Below, piece after piece: positions 1-8,892 of a DNA stretch of 40,965 bases. How positions within the stretch are numbered: the stretch's first letter is position 1; each line of letters opens with the position of its first letter. Source of the DNA: Elainella sp. Prado103 (lineage in GTDB: Bacteria; Cyanobacteriota; Cyanobacteriia; Elainellales; Elainellaceae). The position numbers and the translations under genes were made by a program. Where the stretch lies: contig JALOOM010000057.1 in the NCBI GenBank assembly GCA_025454395.1, positions 1-40,965 on the forward strand, read 5' to 3'. Under the pieces are notes generated by a model. That model saw only the letters and a program-made list of their open reading frames with translations. It made no database searches and was not told the origin of the DNA.

Positions 1-170
1 AGGCCATTACTGATCAAAATAAACGGTGCCCAGTAATAGGGGTGATCGAGTTGATCGCTAGAAATGGGCTGCCCGGTTTCGGTGTTAATCGAGTCGATTG
101 GCAGAACGATCGGGATTAAATTCAACCCACAGGCGATTGAACAAATCAGGCTAAGTTGGGAGAGGCGCAT
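1..170 (-). CDS. Partial gene, unknown protein with CHAT-like C-terminal motif
   Basis: A minus-strand reading frame opens at an ATG at 168-170 and is still open at the window start (56 codons). An in-frame TAG lies just upstream. The first 25 or so residues are hydrophobic (MRLSQLSLICSIACG then a Leu/Ile/Pro-rich run) and could be a signal or membrane segment. The visible end contains HPYYWAPFILIS, which resembles the last strand of CHAT caspase-like domains (HPYYWAPFxLIG). Only about 30 residues separate the hydrophobic start from this motif, so a full CHAT domain with its His and Cys residues does not fit. It may be a remnant or an unrelated protein. No clear ribosome binding site is seen. 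The CHAT link is inference. Confidence 0.35.
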   Translation of the reverse strand, partial: MRLSQLSLICSIACGLNLIPIVLPIDSINTETGQPISSDQLDHPYYWAPFILISNG

Positions 171-483
171 AGGACAAAGGGGGATCGAGAGTTGTTTCTA
201 CATATCGCACGATCGATCGGGCTGATGCAATGTTCTCCAACCTGCTTGACCCAGTCAATGACAGTCGTATGGTGAACCCCTATGACTCGTTCAATCCCCC
301 ACATATTCCACGCCATTGTCCTACATCCGTAAGCATTATCCCTCTACTATGCAACGCCCAGCTACATAAAACGCCCATGCACCCAACCGCTGAGACGATC
401 GTTGATCAGAGTTCGCGAGCCTCTGCGGCGGGTGATGGACAACGTTGAGGGGGATTCGGCTGCTGAGATGTCGCTTCCGGTGT
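171..483. other. Intergenic region, no gene seen
   Basis: This 313-base stretch lies between the partial left-edge gene and the 3' end of the SAF-domain dehydrogenase. Short reading frames occur on both strands but show no recognisable motif or ribosome binding site. It may hold the promoter of the left-edge gene and the end of the sugar operon. No convincing hairpin plus T-run terminator was found. Confidence 0.4.
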
Positions 484-1842
484 CTACACCGTTGCTAGCT
501 GCACCATGGCGGAGGCGAAGTAGGCATCTTGTTCTGCCCGCAGTTTGTCGCACAACCGTCCTGCTGGCAATTCGACATCATCATAGGTGAGAACCTGATC
601 GCGTGGAATATCCCGCTTCAACTTACAGCCTTCTGCCAAGCCCATGGGCAATAGCCGCTCAGCCTGGGTAATGGGAGAAGTTTCGCATTGCCCGTAGGTC
701 ATGTAGCCGCCAATTTCATCGATCGTTTCACCCGCCTTCAGATCAATTTTGGCTGTTGCCACGACATCAACTTGAGGAGCCCCCTGAGGAGCCAAGATCA
801 CATCCTGGAAAAGTACCACCCGAGCCACCGACAGCGGCACTTCAAAATGGCAGAGGTGATAGGGGGTATAGAAGCTATAGAGTGGCCCTTCACCCAGTTT
901 GTAGAGGTTGAGGTAATGTTGCTGCTTGGGATCGTCGTGCGTACCAAAGACAAAGACACCGGGGCCGGGTTTTACACCCACCACATAATCTACAATGCCG
1001 CCCAGTTCCTTGAGCTGATCCACATCGTACATTTTAGTCAGATCGTCGATGTGACCCGTGTAGTTGAGGTTAAACTGCTCGGTGAGGGCTTCTGCATGAA
1101 GGCGAAAATCATAGCCCAACATGCCACGCTGAGCCACGGTCATCCCGGTCGCATTCGCAACGATCGCCTGCTCAAAGGAAATCTTGGTACCATCGGCAAA
1201 GCTGGTGACCATATAAACATTTTGTCCCCACTGTTTGGCAAAGCCTTCTTGAGTGGTGGGGTTGCGGTAAGGATCTTGCAGACCCTTAATGTTGCCGCAG
1301 AGTAGGGGAGTCAGTCCAATACTCTTGACAAAGCGGTAGAGATTCGCTTGCACGCCCGGTTGGTCACCATCACAAGCGGATAAAATGACACCTGCTTGAT
1401 CAGCATAAACTTTCAGGATCGGGCCCAGCGTGCCATCTAACTCGGCATTCATTAACACCACATGCTTTTTGTGCTTGAAGGCTTCCAACACCACATGGGC
1501 GGAAAACTCGATCGCACCTGTCACTTCGATCAGGGCATCAATACCTGCGGCACGGCACAGCAGCATGGCATCTTCGGTCACGGCATATTGACCACGACGG
1601 ATGCTGTCTTCCAGTTCTGCCACTGTGTTGACTTCCCGCACGTTCTCAATGCCCGCTTCATTGTAGGCTCGCTTTGCTTTCTCGACGCTGCGGTTAAAGA
1701 TCGCAACCAACTCCATCCCTGGAACCGAGTTGGCAATCTGATTCGCAATGCCTCGTCCCATAAAGCCCGAACCAATCATCCCGACCCGCACCGGGTTGCC
1801 CGCTTCGGCACGTGCCTTCAGGGCAGTATCCACAATAATCAT
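484..1842 (-). CDS. NAD(P)-dependent oxidoreductase with C-terminal SAF domain
   Basis: This 452-residue cytoplasmic protein is related to homoserine-dehydrogenase-like oxidoreductases. The N-terminus has a Rossmann dinucleotide-binding loop, GMIGSGFMGRGIAN (about residues 21-34). The C-terminal part, about residues 355-420, reads as a SAF domain as in sialic-acid-synthase and FlgA relatives (VATAKIDLKAGETIDEIGG, then a KLKRDIPRDQVLTYDDVEL stretch). Start: ATG at 1842 preceded by TAGGAG with a six-base gap. It is the last gene of the five-gene minus-strand operon, about 260 bases after rfbC with the 14-bp repeat array between them. Proteins of this type sit in cyanobacterial polysaccharide clusters, where they probably oxidise or reduce a sugar-derived intermediate. 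The substrate is unknown. Confidence 0.85.
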   Translation of the reverse strand: MIIVDTALKARAEAGNPVRVGMIGSGFMGRGIANQIANSVPGMELVAIFNRSVEKAKRAYNEAGIENVREVNTVAELEDSIRRGQYAVTEDAMLLCRAAGIDALIEVTGAIEFSAHVVLEAFKHKKHVVLMNAELDGTLGPILKVYADQAGVILSACDGDQPGVQANLYRFVKSIGLTPLLCGNIKGLQDPYRNPTTQEGFAKQWGQNVYMVTSFADGTKISFEQAIVANATGMTVAQRGMLGYDFRLHAEALTEQFNLNYTGHIDDLTKMYDVDQLKELGGIVDYVVGVKPGPGVFVFGTHDDPKQQHYLNLYKLGEGPLYSFYTPYHLCHFEVPLSVARVVLFQDVILAPQGAPQVDVVATAKIDLKAGETIDEIGGYMTYGQCETSPITQAERLLPMGLAEGCKLKRDIPRDQVLTYDDVELPAGRLCDKLRAEQDAYFASAMVQLATV

Positions 1843-2006
1843 GAAAAACTCCTAAGAATGGATGGGGGATCGTCTCCCCCACAAAAGCAGAAATCGTTAT
1901 GCGCTTCCTGAGCTTGCCCGCTTGCCTGTTAGGTCACCTGCTAGTTCACTCGCTAATTCATCTTGTGATTTACCTACTGACCTATCCGGTTGTTAGTTCA
2001 TGCAGG

Positions 2007-2114
2007 GCAGTGGCAGCTATGCAGTGGCAGCTATGCAGTGGCAGCTATGCAGTGGCAGCTATGCAGTGATAGCTATGCAGTGACAGCTATGCAGTGACAG
2101 CTATGCAGTGACAG
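2007..2114 (-). repeat. 14-bp tandem array anchored on the rfbC stop codon
   Basis: Seven consecutive 14-bp units fill 2017-2114, with a partial eighth at 2007-2016. In the rfbC sense direction the unit is CTGTCACTGCATAG, and the first copy is exactly the last 14 bases of rfbC including its TAG. Units near the gene are identical; distal ones change one base (CTGCCACTGCATAG). Because 14 is not a multiple of three, the TAG moves through all three frames along the array. Confidence 0.97.
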
Positions 2115-2646
2115 TAACAGCTTCAAAAGCTGGCCAGGAGGCATCTTTGTCAGAAATTACCGTGATCGGCATCGGCCATTCGATTTTGAATGTCGGATCG
2201 TCGTAACGAATGCCACGCTCATAGCCGGGGGTATAAAATTCACCAACCTGGTAAGCCACCTCTGCCCCATCGGTCAATGCCTGATAGCCATGGGCAAACA
2301 TTTCTGGCACATAAAGCGCCCGGTGATTTTCTGCCGTCAGCTCTACTCCAATATGTTGCAAATAGGTCGGCGAATCCGGACGCAGATCGATAATCACATC
2401 GTAGATCGCCCCTTTAGTACAACGAACCAACTTGGTTTCAGCAGCAGGGGGAACCTGGTAATGCATACCGCGCAGCGTCCCCGCTTTGTAGTTGTAGGAA
2501 AGGTTACACTGTGCCACCGTGGGTTTCAAACCGTGAGCTTCAAACTCTTTCATGCAGAAGGTGCGGGCAAAGGCACCTCGATTGTCTGCACGCAGCTCTA
2601 GATCGAGGATAAAGGCACCCTTAAGTTTCGTTTCAGTAAAAATCAT
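2101..2646 (-). CDS. rfbC: dTDP-4-dehydrorhamnose 3,5-epimerase family protein
   Basis: This 181-residue cupin-fold sugar epimerase has the usual family length (180-185). The catalytic His lies in TLRGMHYQVPP, and the conserved C-terminal half is seen as VPEMFAHGYQALTDGAEVAYQV with FYTPGYERGIRYDDP. Such enzymes epimerise C3 and/or C5 of NDP-4-keto-6-deoxyhexoses. With rfbF as operon leader, a CDP-linked substrate is more likely here than the dTDP sugar of the family name (inference). The ATG at 2646 overlaps the TGA of the upstream epimerase by four bases (ATGA), showing translational coupling, with GGAG upstream. The last 14 bases, including the stop, are repeated seven times downstream. Confidence 0.9.
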   Translation of the reverse strand: MIFTETKLKGAFILDLELRADNRGAFARTFCMKEFEAHGLKPTVAQCNLSYNYKAGTLRGMHYQVPPAAETKLVRCTKGAIYDVIIDLRPDSPTYLQHIGVELTAENHRALYVPEMFAHGYQALTDGAEVAYQVGEFYTPGYERGIRYDDPTFKIEWPMPITVISDKDASWPAFEAVTVTA

Positions 2647-3671
2647 GGCTTGCTCCAGAAGAAATCTTTGTCAATTTGCTGCGTGCGAATCAGGTATTCC
2701 AACTGCTTGAGGCGGGTAAAACCACGGGATTCGAATACCTCTTGGGTCATGTCGATTTGGCGGAACACTTCATAAAGCTGCTGGGCACCGCGACGAGCAT
2801 CCCACTCGCACTTGAAGCCAGGCAGTTGGGTATTGATCTTTTCAAAGGCAACCCGATAGCTGCGGTTGTCTGCACCCTGGTCGCCAAAGCTAAGCTGACA
2901 GCCAGGGAAGGTTTCCGCTACGATCTCGGCAATTTCTTTCACGCGATAGTTGTTGGTGGTATCACCCACGTTGAAGATTTGGTTGTGAACCACATCACGA
3001 GGGGCTTCTAATACGCAAATTAACGCCTTGGCAATGTCAAGTGCATGGACGAGGGGTCGCCAAGGGGTACCATCGCTGATCATTTTGATCTCTTTGGTTG
3101 TCCAGGCTAAACCCGCCAGGTTGTTCAACACGATATCAAACCGCATCCGAGGGGAAGCCCCAAAGGCAGTGGCATTCCGCATAAAGGTGGGTGAAAAGTC
3201 ATCGTCTGCCATGGGCTTGACATCGCGTTCCACCAGCGCCTTACATTCGGCATAGGCGGTTTGGGGGTTGATGGCTGACTCTTCCGTCACATCTCCCTCG
3301 GTTGCAACACCATAGACACTGCAAGAGGACATGTAAACAAAGCGTCGTACACCTGCTTGCTTGGCTAATTCTGCCAACCGCACCGATCCCTTATGGTTGA
3401 TTTCATAGGTAATGTGAGGAGCCAACTGACCCGTCGGATCGTTAGACAACTCAGCCATGTGAACGATCGCGTCAATGCCCTGGAGATCCTCCAGGCTAAT
3501 GTGACGGATATCTTTGTTGAGGGTTTTAGCGGTGGTTTCCGTCCCGTTGTAGAGCCAACCTACTTTGTAGAAGCCAGTATCAACGGCAGTCACTTCATGG
3601 CCGCGTTCAAGTAAGAGAGGGGCAAATAAACAGCCTAAATAGCCTTCGGTGCCGGTAACAAGTACTTTCAT
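2643..3671 (-). CDS. NAD-dependent sugar epimerase/dehydratase (extended SDR)
   Basis: This 342-residue extended short-chain dehydrogenase/reductase acts on a nucleotide sugar. The N-terminal NAD-binding motif is GTEGYLG (residues 7-13, pattern GxxGxxG). The catalytic region shows MSSCSVYGVA followed by YAECK, giving the YxxxK pair. HALDIAKAL and NVGDTTNNYRV fit sugar-epimerase families. It lies between the lhgO-like gene (65-base gap) and rfbC (four-base overlap), so it probably works on the CDP-sugar made from the rfbF product. It could be the 4,6-dehydratase, a 4-reductase or an epimerase; sequence alone does not decide. It is too unlike the usual CDP-glucose 4,6-dehydratase RfbG to use that name. 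Confidence 0.88.
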   Translation of the reverse strand: MKVLVTGTEGYLGCLFAPLLLERGHEVTAVDTGFYKVGWLYNGTETTAKTLNKDIRHISLEDLQGIDAIVHMAELSNDPTGQLAPHITYEINHKGSVRLAELAKQAGVRRFVYMSSCSVYGVATEGDVTEESAINPQTAYAECKALVERDVKPMADDDFSPTFMRNATAFGASPRMRFDIVLNNLAGLAWTTKEIKMISDGTPWRPLVHALDIAKALICVLEAPRDVVHNQIFNVGDTTNNYRVKEIAEIVAETFPGCQLSFGDQGADNRSYRVAFEKINTQLPGFKCEWDARRGAQQLYEVFRQIDMTQEVFESRGFTRLKQLEYLIRTQQIDKDFFWSKP

Positions 3672-3735
3672 GAATTTCTTTCCGATAGGTTGATAGATTC
3701 GGGGGAATACGGCCGATCGAGCTGGGGAATACAGC

Positions 3736-4950
3736 CTAAACGTTCAGGGTTGACTTGAGATGGGTGGGTGCGGGTACCTGTTCGACGATCGCCTTACCAA
3801 TTTCGATCGAGGAGGTTGCCGCTGGGGAGGGCGCATTACAGACATGGACTGAGTTTTCCCCTGGCATGATCAGGAAATCATCGACCAGTTTGCCATCATT
3901 CATCAAGGCTTGAGCCCGCACACCGGCATGGGTCGGCACCAAGTCTGCAGATTGGACTTCTGGAATCAAACGCTGCAAGCTTCTCACGAAGGCGGCTTTG
4001 CTAAACGAACGAATAATTTCCTGAATTCCTTCATCTGCATGTTTGGCCGCCAACTTCCAGAAGCCAGGGTATGCCATCACTTCTGCAAAGTCTCGCAGAT
4101 CAAAATCGGTCTTTTTATAACCTTCACGCTTCAAACTCAGGACTGCATTCGGCCCCGCATGGACGCTCCCGTCAATCATGCGAGTGAAGTGAACCCCCAG
4201 GAAGGGGAAATCAGGGTTCGGTACAGGATAAATCAGCCCTTTCACCAGATAGCGCTTTTCGGGGGTTAGCTCATAGTATTCCCCGCGGAAAGGGACAATC
4301 TTAGCTTGGGGATCGACCTGGCCCAATTTAGCAACGCGATCACTGTGCAGCCCGGCACAATTGATCACAAATCGGGCTTCAAATTTGCCCTGATTGGTTT
4401 CCAAAACTTTCCCGTTGGGGATGGAGACAATTTTCTCAACTTTCGTATTCAGGCGGAGATCGCCACCTTGTTGCTCGATCAATTCGGCATATTTGAGGCA
4501 GACCTGCTTATAGTCAGCAATGCCGGTTGAGAAGACGCGGATGCCAGCCAAACAATTGACATGGGGCTCATACTCTTTCACTTCTTCGGCCGTGATACGA
4601 GCTACCGGAATGCCGTTTTGTAATCCGCGTTGATAGAGGTTTTCCAGCAAGGGGAGTTCATGGGCTTCCGTGGCCACAATGACTTTGCCGCAAACTTCAT
4701 GGGGAATATGGTGGGTTTGGCAAAACTCTACCATCGATTGGCAGCCATCCCGGCAAAACTTCGCCTTGAAGCTACCGGGTTTGTAATAAACCCCGGAGTG
4801 AATGACACCACTGTTGTTGCCGGTCTGATGAAAGGCCCAGCGGCTCTCTTTCTCTAGCACTAGAATTTTTGCATCGGGATAACGAGTTCCTAATGCCATT
4901 CCAGTCGATAGACCAACGATGCCACCACCGATGATCGCAAAGTCATACAT
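3736..4950 (-). CDS. lhgO: L-2-hydroxyglutarate oxidase-like FAD protein
   Basis: This FAD-dependent oxidoreductase of the DAO family is 404 residues from the chosen start. The N-terminus MYDFAIIGGGIVGLSTG carries the GxGxxG FAD motif. FHQTGNNSGVIHSGVYY is the signature of the LhgO/YgaF group. In E. coli that group oxidises L-2-hydroxyglutarate to 2-oxoglutarate at the membrane. Start: an in-frame ATG exists at 5013, but the ATG at 4950 has GAAGGTGG eight bases upstream and places the FAD motif at the usual position. It sits second in the sugar operon, between rfbF and the SDR gene. Its role may therefore be oxidation of a sugar or hydroxyacid intermediate (inference). Confidence 0.87.
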   Translation of the reverse strand: MYDFAIIGGGIVGLSTGMALGTRYPDAKILVLEKESRWAFHQTGNNSGVIHSGVYYKPGSFKAKFCRDGCQSMVEFCQTHHIPHEVCGKVIVATEAHELPLLENLYQRGLQNGIPVARITAEEVKEYEPHVNCLAGIRVFSTGIADYKQVCLKYAELIEQQGGDLRLNTKVEKIVSIPNGKVLETNQGKFEARFVINCAGLHSDRVAKLGQVDPQAKIVPFRGEYYELTPEKRYLVKGLIYPVPNPDFPFLGVHFTRMIDGSVHAGPNAVLSLKREGYKKTDFDLRDFAEVMAYPGFWKLAAKHADEGIQEIIRSFSKAAFVRSLQRLIPEVQSADLVPTHAGVRAQALMNDGKLVDDFLIMPGENSVHVCNAPSPAATSSIEIGKAIVEQVPAPTHLKSTLNV

Positions 4951-5039
4951 AGGGTTTGCCACCTTCAAATTAAAAAGTTGTCTGAACTGTTCTGTGCCAA
5001 TCACCTTTGGCATTACAGTTACGCCATCCTAAACAGCTA

Positions 5040-5813
5040 CTACCATGTTTTCCACGGTGCTTTATTATTCTTCCACAGATCCTCTAGATAGTTTTTGTCC
5101 CGCAGTGTATCCATGGGTTGCCAGAAACCATCATGACGATAAGCCGAGAGTTGTCCATCTTGAGCGATCTTAGTGAGTGGCTCGTTTTCCCACATGATCG
5201 AATCATCTGTGATGTAATCGATCACTTCAGGCTCTAAAACAAAATAGCCACCATTGATCCAGGCTCCATCACCAGTTGGTTTTTCATGAAACTGTTCGAT
5301 CCGAGTTTGCTCTTTACCAAGAGAAATGGCACCGAAGCGTCCAGGGGGTTGCACCGCAGTCAGGGTTGCCAGCGTCTTCTCTTGCCGATGAAATTCGATC
5401 AGCTTTGTGACATCTACATTACTAACCCCATCCCCATAAGTGAAGCAGAAAGTCGAGTTACCAATATGTTCACGAACTCGTTTGAGACGACCCCCGGTCA
5501 TCGTATTTTCACCTGTATCCACCAGAGTCACTCGCCATGGTTCTGCGTTGCCCGCATGGATATTCATTTGATTAAATCGCATATCAAACGTAACATCTGA
5601 CATGCGCAAAAAATAGTTAGCGAAATATTCCTTGATTACATACCCTTTGTAGCCACAACAGATAATGAAATCGTTAACACCATGAGACGAATAAATCTTC
5701 ATAATGTGCCAAAGAATTGGCTGCCCGCCTACCTCAACCATCGGTTTAGGCTTGATCGTTGTTTCCTCACTCAAACGAGTTCCTAAGCCACCAGCCAATA
5801 TGACTGCTTTCAT
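5040..5813 (-). CDS. rfbF: Glucose-1-phosphate cytidylyltransferase
   Basis: This 257-residue enzyme makes CDP-glucose from CTP and glucose-1-phosphate, the entry step to CDP-deoxysugars. The nucleotidyltransferase signature is at the N-terminus ([20 protein letters not shown], residues 6-25). [12 protein letters not shown] provides the metal-binding Asp region, and [18 protein letters not shown] at the C-terminus is diagnostic of RfbF. Length matches the family. It is the first gene of the operon, so a promoter should lie in 5814-6331. The usual partner, CDP-glucose 4,6-dehydratase rfbG, is not in the window. AGGTAGG precedes the ATG. Confidence 0.95.
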   Translation of the reverse strand: MKAVILAGGLGTRLSEETTIKPKPMVEVGGQPILWHIMKIYSSHGVNDFIICCGYKGYVIKEYFANYFLRMSDVTFDMRFNQMNIHAGNAEPWRVTLVDTGENTMTGGRLKRVREHIGNSTFCFTYGDGVSNVDVTKLIEFHRQEKTLATLTAVQPPGRFGAISLGKEQTRIEQFHEKPTGDGAWINGGYFVLEPEVIDYITDDSIMWENEPLTKIAQDGQLSAYRHDGFWQPMDTLRDKNYLEDLWKNNKAPWKTW

Positions 5814-6331
5814 GCACCTACCTCTCTATGAGATGACAAAATTCGGTGTAGACGAACTCCAATTCAATCAATGCAATCTGGGAATTTCGATTACTCAGTA
5901 GATTACCCAGTAGATTGCCCATGAAAACAATCGAGCGACTTTGCAACTGCTGCTGCGTTGGTTCAGTCTCAAAAAGATGGATCCGATCGCCTGGGAAAGG
6001 CACCATTCACACTAGCAACCCTTTCCCACAACAAATTGCCCAAACTGTTGTAGTTTGCGGCTTCGATAAACATCTATTGATACCTCGCAACCTTTCACCG
6101 TTCTGAATCTACCCTTGCATTGACTCTATATAGAGAGACTAACAAGAAGTGAGATCCTAAGCTGTAAAGGCGCGATAAAATAACGATTTGCCTCTGTGAA
6201 AACTGCGTAAAAGCTTTCTGTCCAGGCTCCGTTCTACTGCGGTTGCTTTCAGCCTGAGGCTAGATGTACAGTCAGCCCTTTGTGTTGTCTCGCTTGATTT
6301 TACCCAACCGATCGAGACTGATCGATCTAAC
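5814..6331. other. Intergenic region before the sugar operon
   Basis: About 520 bases lie between the start of rfbF and the 3' end of hflX, both on the minus strand. No convincing gene is seen. At 5889-5920 there is a 12-bp tandem repeat (GATTACTCAGTA, GATTACCCAGTA, then GATTGCCC). The rfbF operon promoter is expected here, but no clear -10/-35 pair was identified. Confidence 0.5.
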
Positions 6332-8032
6332 CTAGGAGGATCGCATTGAGACGGCATAGCGTATCAGTTGGGCAATCCGTTGTCGGAGGGTTTCTAGCCC
6401 CAATCGTTCAGCCGCCGAGATAAACAGCGCCTGCGGAAACTCTTCCTGGGCAAACCGGAGGGCATCACCATCCGCTTGATCGACTTTGTTAAACACCAGT
6501 AAGATCGGGCCAGGCGTAAGGGGCATTTGCTTCAAGATGTTCATCACCGATCGAATCTGCTCTTGCCAGGCCGAATGGGAGAGATCAACCACATGCAGGA
6601 GAGCATCCGCTTCAGTGACCTCTTCCAGCGTGGCGCGGAAGGCATCCATTAAGGTTGGTGGCAACTCATGGATAAAGCCAACGGTGTCGGTGAGGACGAT
6701 CGGCAAAGGCTGTTCAGTGACCGGATCGGTGATGACCAAGCGCCGAGTGGTCGGATCGAGCGTGGCAAATAGCTGATCGGCTGCATAGACTTCAGCGTTG
6801 GTGAGCGCGTTTAGTAAGGTCGATTTGCCCGCATTGGTGTAGCCAACGATCGCTACCGAAGGCACTTCCTGATGCTGCCGTTGCTGCCGCAGTCGCGATC
6901 GATGAGCCTGAAGTTGATTCACCTCTTGCTGGAGTCGAGCAATGCGGCGCTGGATCGCTCGTCGTTCCGTTTCTAGCTTGGTTTCCCCTGGGCCTCTCGT
7001 ACCAATCCCACCTCCTAGCCGAGACATGGCTCGTCCTCGTCCCGTCAAGCGGGGCAGCATGTATTCCAATTGGGCTAATTCCACTTGCAGTTTTCCGGCT
7101 TGTGACTGGGCCCGCTGGGCGAAGATATCCAAAATCACCTCAGTTCGATCGACCACCCGTATGCCGATCTGCCCTTCCAAATTGCGTACTTGTGTTGGGG
7201 AAAGATCGCGATCGAACACAATCAGAGACACGCCCAATGTTTGGGCCGCCAAAGCAATCTCCTGCACCTTTCCCTCGCCCACTACCGTTTGGGGATGGGG
7301 CGAAATCCGTCGTTGGGTCAGCACTTCTACCACACTGCCACCGGCCGTCTCGACCAACTTCTCAAGTTCTCGCAATTCGTTTTGAAAGGACTGGGCTACC
7401 ACATCCTTGGTCATTAATCCCACCAGCAAGACCCGATCCTGCCCATCACTCACTTGGTGAGCCACATATTCGCGGCGAAACTCCTCTTCCAGGCTGCCAG
7501 TCAGATCATTGAAATCCTGATTGGTTAGCACTTCTAAACTGAGGGGGGGAGTGACTGTCCAGCGGGCTTCCGGATGGGGCAGCAAGTGAGCCAGGTAGGT
7601 TTCTTTGACATAGCCGGTGGCTCCGCCGCCCCGTCGTTCAAATCCTCCACCAGTGAGGGTCAGCACCACCAACGCATCCAAGCGCTGGCAGGCCATCGCA
7701 GTCAGCGTAGAATCACTGGGATAGGCCGCTTTTAGTTGGGTAGAAATGCAGCGAATTCCACTCAGTCGCTCGGCACCGTAGCGCGGTAACTCCGTTGGCG
7801 GAATTTGCGTCTGCCGGACGGTACCCACTCCGACCCGAATCACCTGTCCTCGTCGGTTGATGTAGGCACAGAGGGGCTGGTTGATTTCTGTACTGGCCGC
7901 GGCTAATCGCTGGGCAAATTCTGAAGTGACCAACTGATCGATCGGCAAACGCTGATGATACAACCGCTGAAGTTGCTTAAGCTGACTGGGTTTCAACCCT
8001 TGAAGCTGGCCATAAATGGTTTCGACAGGCAC
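6332..8032 (-). CDS. hflX: Ribosome-associated GTPase HflX
   Basis: This 566-residue GTPase of the Obg/HflX superfamily binds the large ribosomal subunit and can split stalled ribosomes. The G domain runs from about residue 390: G1 GYTNAGKST, G2 region DPTTRR, G3 DTVGF, G4 NKVD, G5 ISA. Before it lie the HflX N-terminal domain (VLTQRRISPHPQTVVGEGKVQEI) and a coiled linker (LETERRAIQRRIARLQQEV). An additional N-terminal segment of roughly 180 residues (from MPVETIYGQLQGLKPSQLKQ) makes it longer than E. coli HflX (426); this long form is common in cyanobacteria. It appears monocistronic, with spacers on both sides. Confidence 0.96.
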   Translation of the reverse strand: MPVETIYGQLQGLKPSQLKQLQRLYHQRLPIDQLVTSEFAQRLAAASTEINQPLCAYINRRGQVIRVGVGTVRQTQIPPTELPRYGAERLSGIRCISTQLKAAYPSDSTLTAMACQRLDALVVLTLTGGGFERRGGGATGYVKETYLAHLLPHPEARWTVTPPLSLEVLTNQDFNDLTGSLEEEFRREYVAHQVSDGQDRVLLVGLMTKDVVAQSFQNELRELEKLVETAGGSVVEVLTQRRISPHPQTVVGEGKVQEIALAAQTLGVSLIVFDRDLSPTQVRNLEGQIGIRVVDRTEVILDIFAQRAQSQAGKLQVELAQLEYMLPRLTGRGRAMSRLGGGIGTRGPGETKLETERRAIQRRIARLQQEVNQLQAHRSRLRQQRQHQEVPSVAIVGYTNAGKSTLLNALTNAEVYAADQLFATLDPTTRRLVITDPVTEQPLPIVLTDTVGFIHELPPTLMDAFRATLEEVTEADALLHVVDLSHSAWQEQIRSVMNILKQMPLTPGPILLVFNKVDQADGDALRFAQEEFPQALFISAAERLGLETLRQRIAQLIRYAVSMRSS

Positions 8033-8187
8033 GCTCGACTTAAATCACTAAGAGAATAGAGCCATTTTAACGAAACTCCGGACAGGAAGTGAGAACTGTA
8101 AATCTGAATTCTTTTGGGATATTTTTGAAAACAAAATATACAAAAAGGGATACGAACTGACGCATCCCCTGATTGACTGACAAAACT

Positions 8188-8300
8188 CAAACTACCCTCA
8201 CCCCAACCCCTCTCCCAGAGCGGGCGAGGGGCTTTCGAACCAGGATTTGATTGCAAGTCCCTTCGGGACGCATCCCTCTTGCTAAATAGAACTCAGTTGT
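8188..8300. repeat. Interspersed-repeat-like spacer sequence
   Basis: The spacer upstream of hflX holds a C-rich block (8192-8219, CTACCCTCACCCCAACCCCT then CTCCCAGAG) of a kind seen between genes in many cyanobacteria. Next to it is a UUCG-capped hairpin, GTCCCTTCGGGAC, and a partial repeat of GCATCCC at 8162-8168 and 8270-8276. It has no coding potential. It may be a small non-autonomous repeat or a transcription-end structure; family membership needs a genome search. Confidence 0.45.
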
Positions 8301-8358
8301 CTGCTAAAACAGCGATCGAAGATCAGAGCCGGAACAGCCGGGTTCGAGCGACCCATGA

Positions 8359-8393
8359 CTAGATACCAACCCAGATATCAAACTAGACATCAA
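8359..8393 (-). repeat. Degenerate repeat at the apcF 3' end
   Basis: In the apcF sense direction the last 11 bases, TTGATGTCTAG, are followed by TGATATCTGGG and GGTATCTAG at 12-13 base spacing. This looks like an old, diverged version of the stop-anchored arrays seen at rfbC and glnA. Three imperfect copies only, so chance is not excluded. Confidence 0.5.
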
Positions 8394-8892
8394 TTTCGCT
8401 CAACTCACGAGTCAGGTAGTCAAACGGCTCATCCAGGAATGCTCCGGTCGCAATTCCAGCAGCAGCCACCTGTTCGGTGACGATGTCTTTCATGATCTGA
8501 ATCCCGACCACGGTTGACCCGATCGGCACACCCAGCGAGTTATAGGTTTCTTTCAGCCCATAGAGCACTCGCTCATCCAACACATCGGTACTGCCAGCCA
8601 CCAGCGCATAGCTGGCATAGCGTAAATAGTAGTCCATGTCTCGTAGGCAGGCGGCATAGCGACGAGTCGTGTAGGCATTACCACCGGGACGGATCAACTC
8701 TGGAATATCTTCGAACAGGCGGAGTCCAGCCTGCTTCACGATTGCTGCTGCGTTGCCATTGATGACGGCTGCTGCCTGAATCCGAGCGGTGCCGCTCTCA
8801 AAGTAGGACTTCAGGGTATCAAGCGCGTTGCGATCGAAATATCGACCGGTGGTGTCATAGTTTTTAATCAGGCTGGTCACCGCATCCCGCAT
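8383..8892 (-). CDS. apcF: Allophycocyanin beta-18 subunit
   Basis: This 169-residue core phycobiliprotein belongs to the terminal-emitter trimers of the phycobilisome core, facing the thylakoid. The N-terminus MRDAVTSLIKNYDTTGRYFD is typical of ApcF. The bilin-binding Cys lies in RRYAACLRDMDYYLRY, with the conserved RPGGNAYTTRR loop before it. The family end, EPFDYLTRELSE, is complete. Start: the frame is open upstream to 8967, but the ATG at 8892 gives the exact family N-terminus and has GGGAG ten bases upstream. The gene stands alone, away from the apcABC cluster, as is usual. A diverged repeat covers its stop codon. Confidence 0.96.
   Translation of the reverse strand: MRDAVTSLIKNYDTTGRYFDRNALDTLKSYFESGTARIQAAAVINGNAAAIVKQAGLRLFEDIPELIRPGGNAYTTRRYAACLRDMDYYLRYASYALVAGSTDVLDERVLYGLKETYNSLGVPIGSTVVGIQIMKDIVTEQVAAAGIATGAFLDEPFDYLTRELSEIDV

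Noticed and set aside
688-1305. 205-codon plus-strand frame opposite the SAF dehydrogenase
   Set aside because: It is antisense to a conserved gene and has no recognisable domain or ribosome site.
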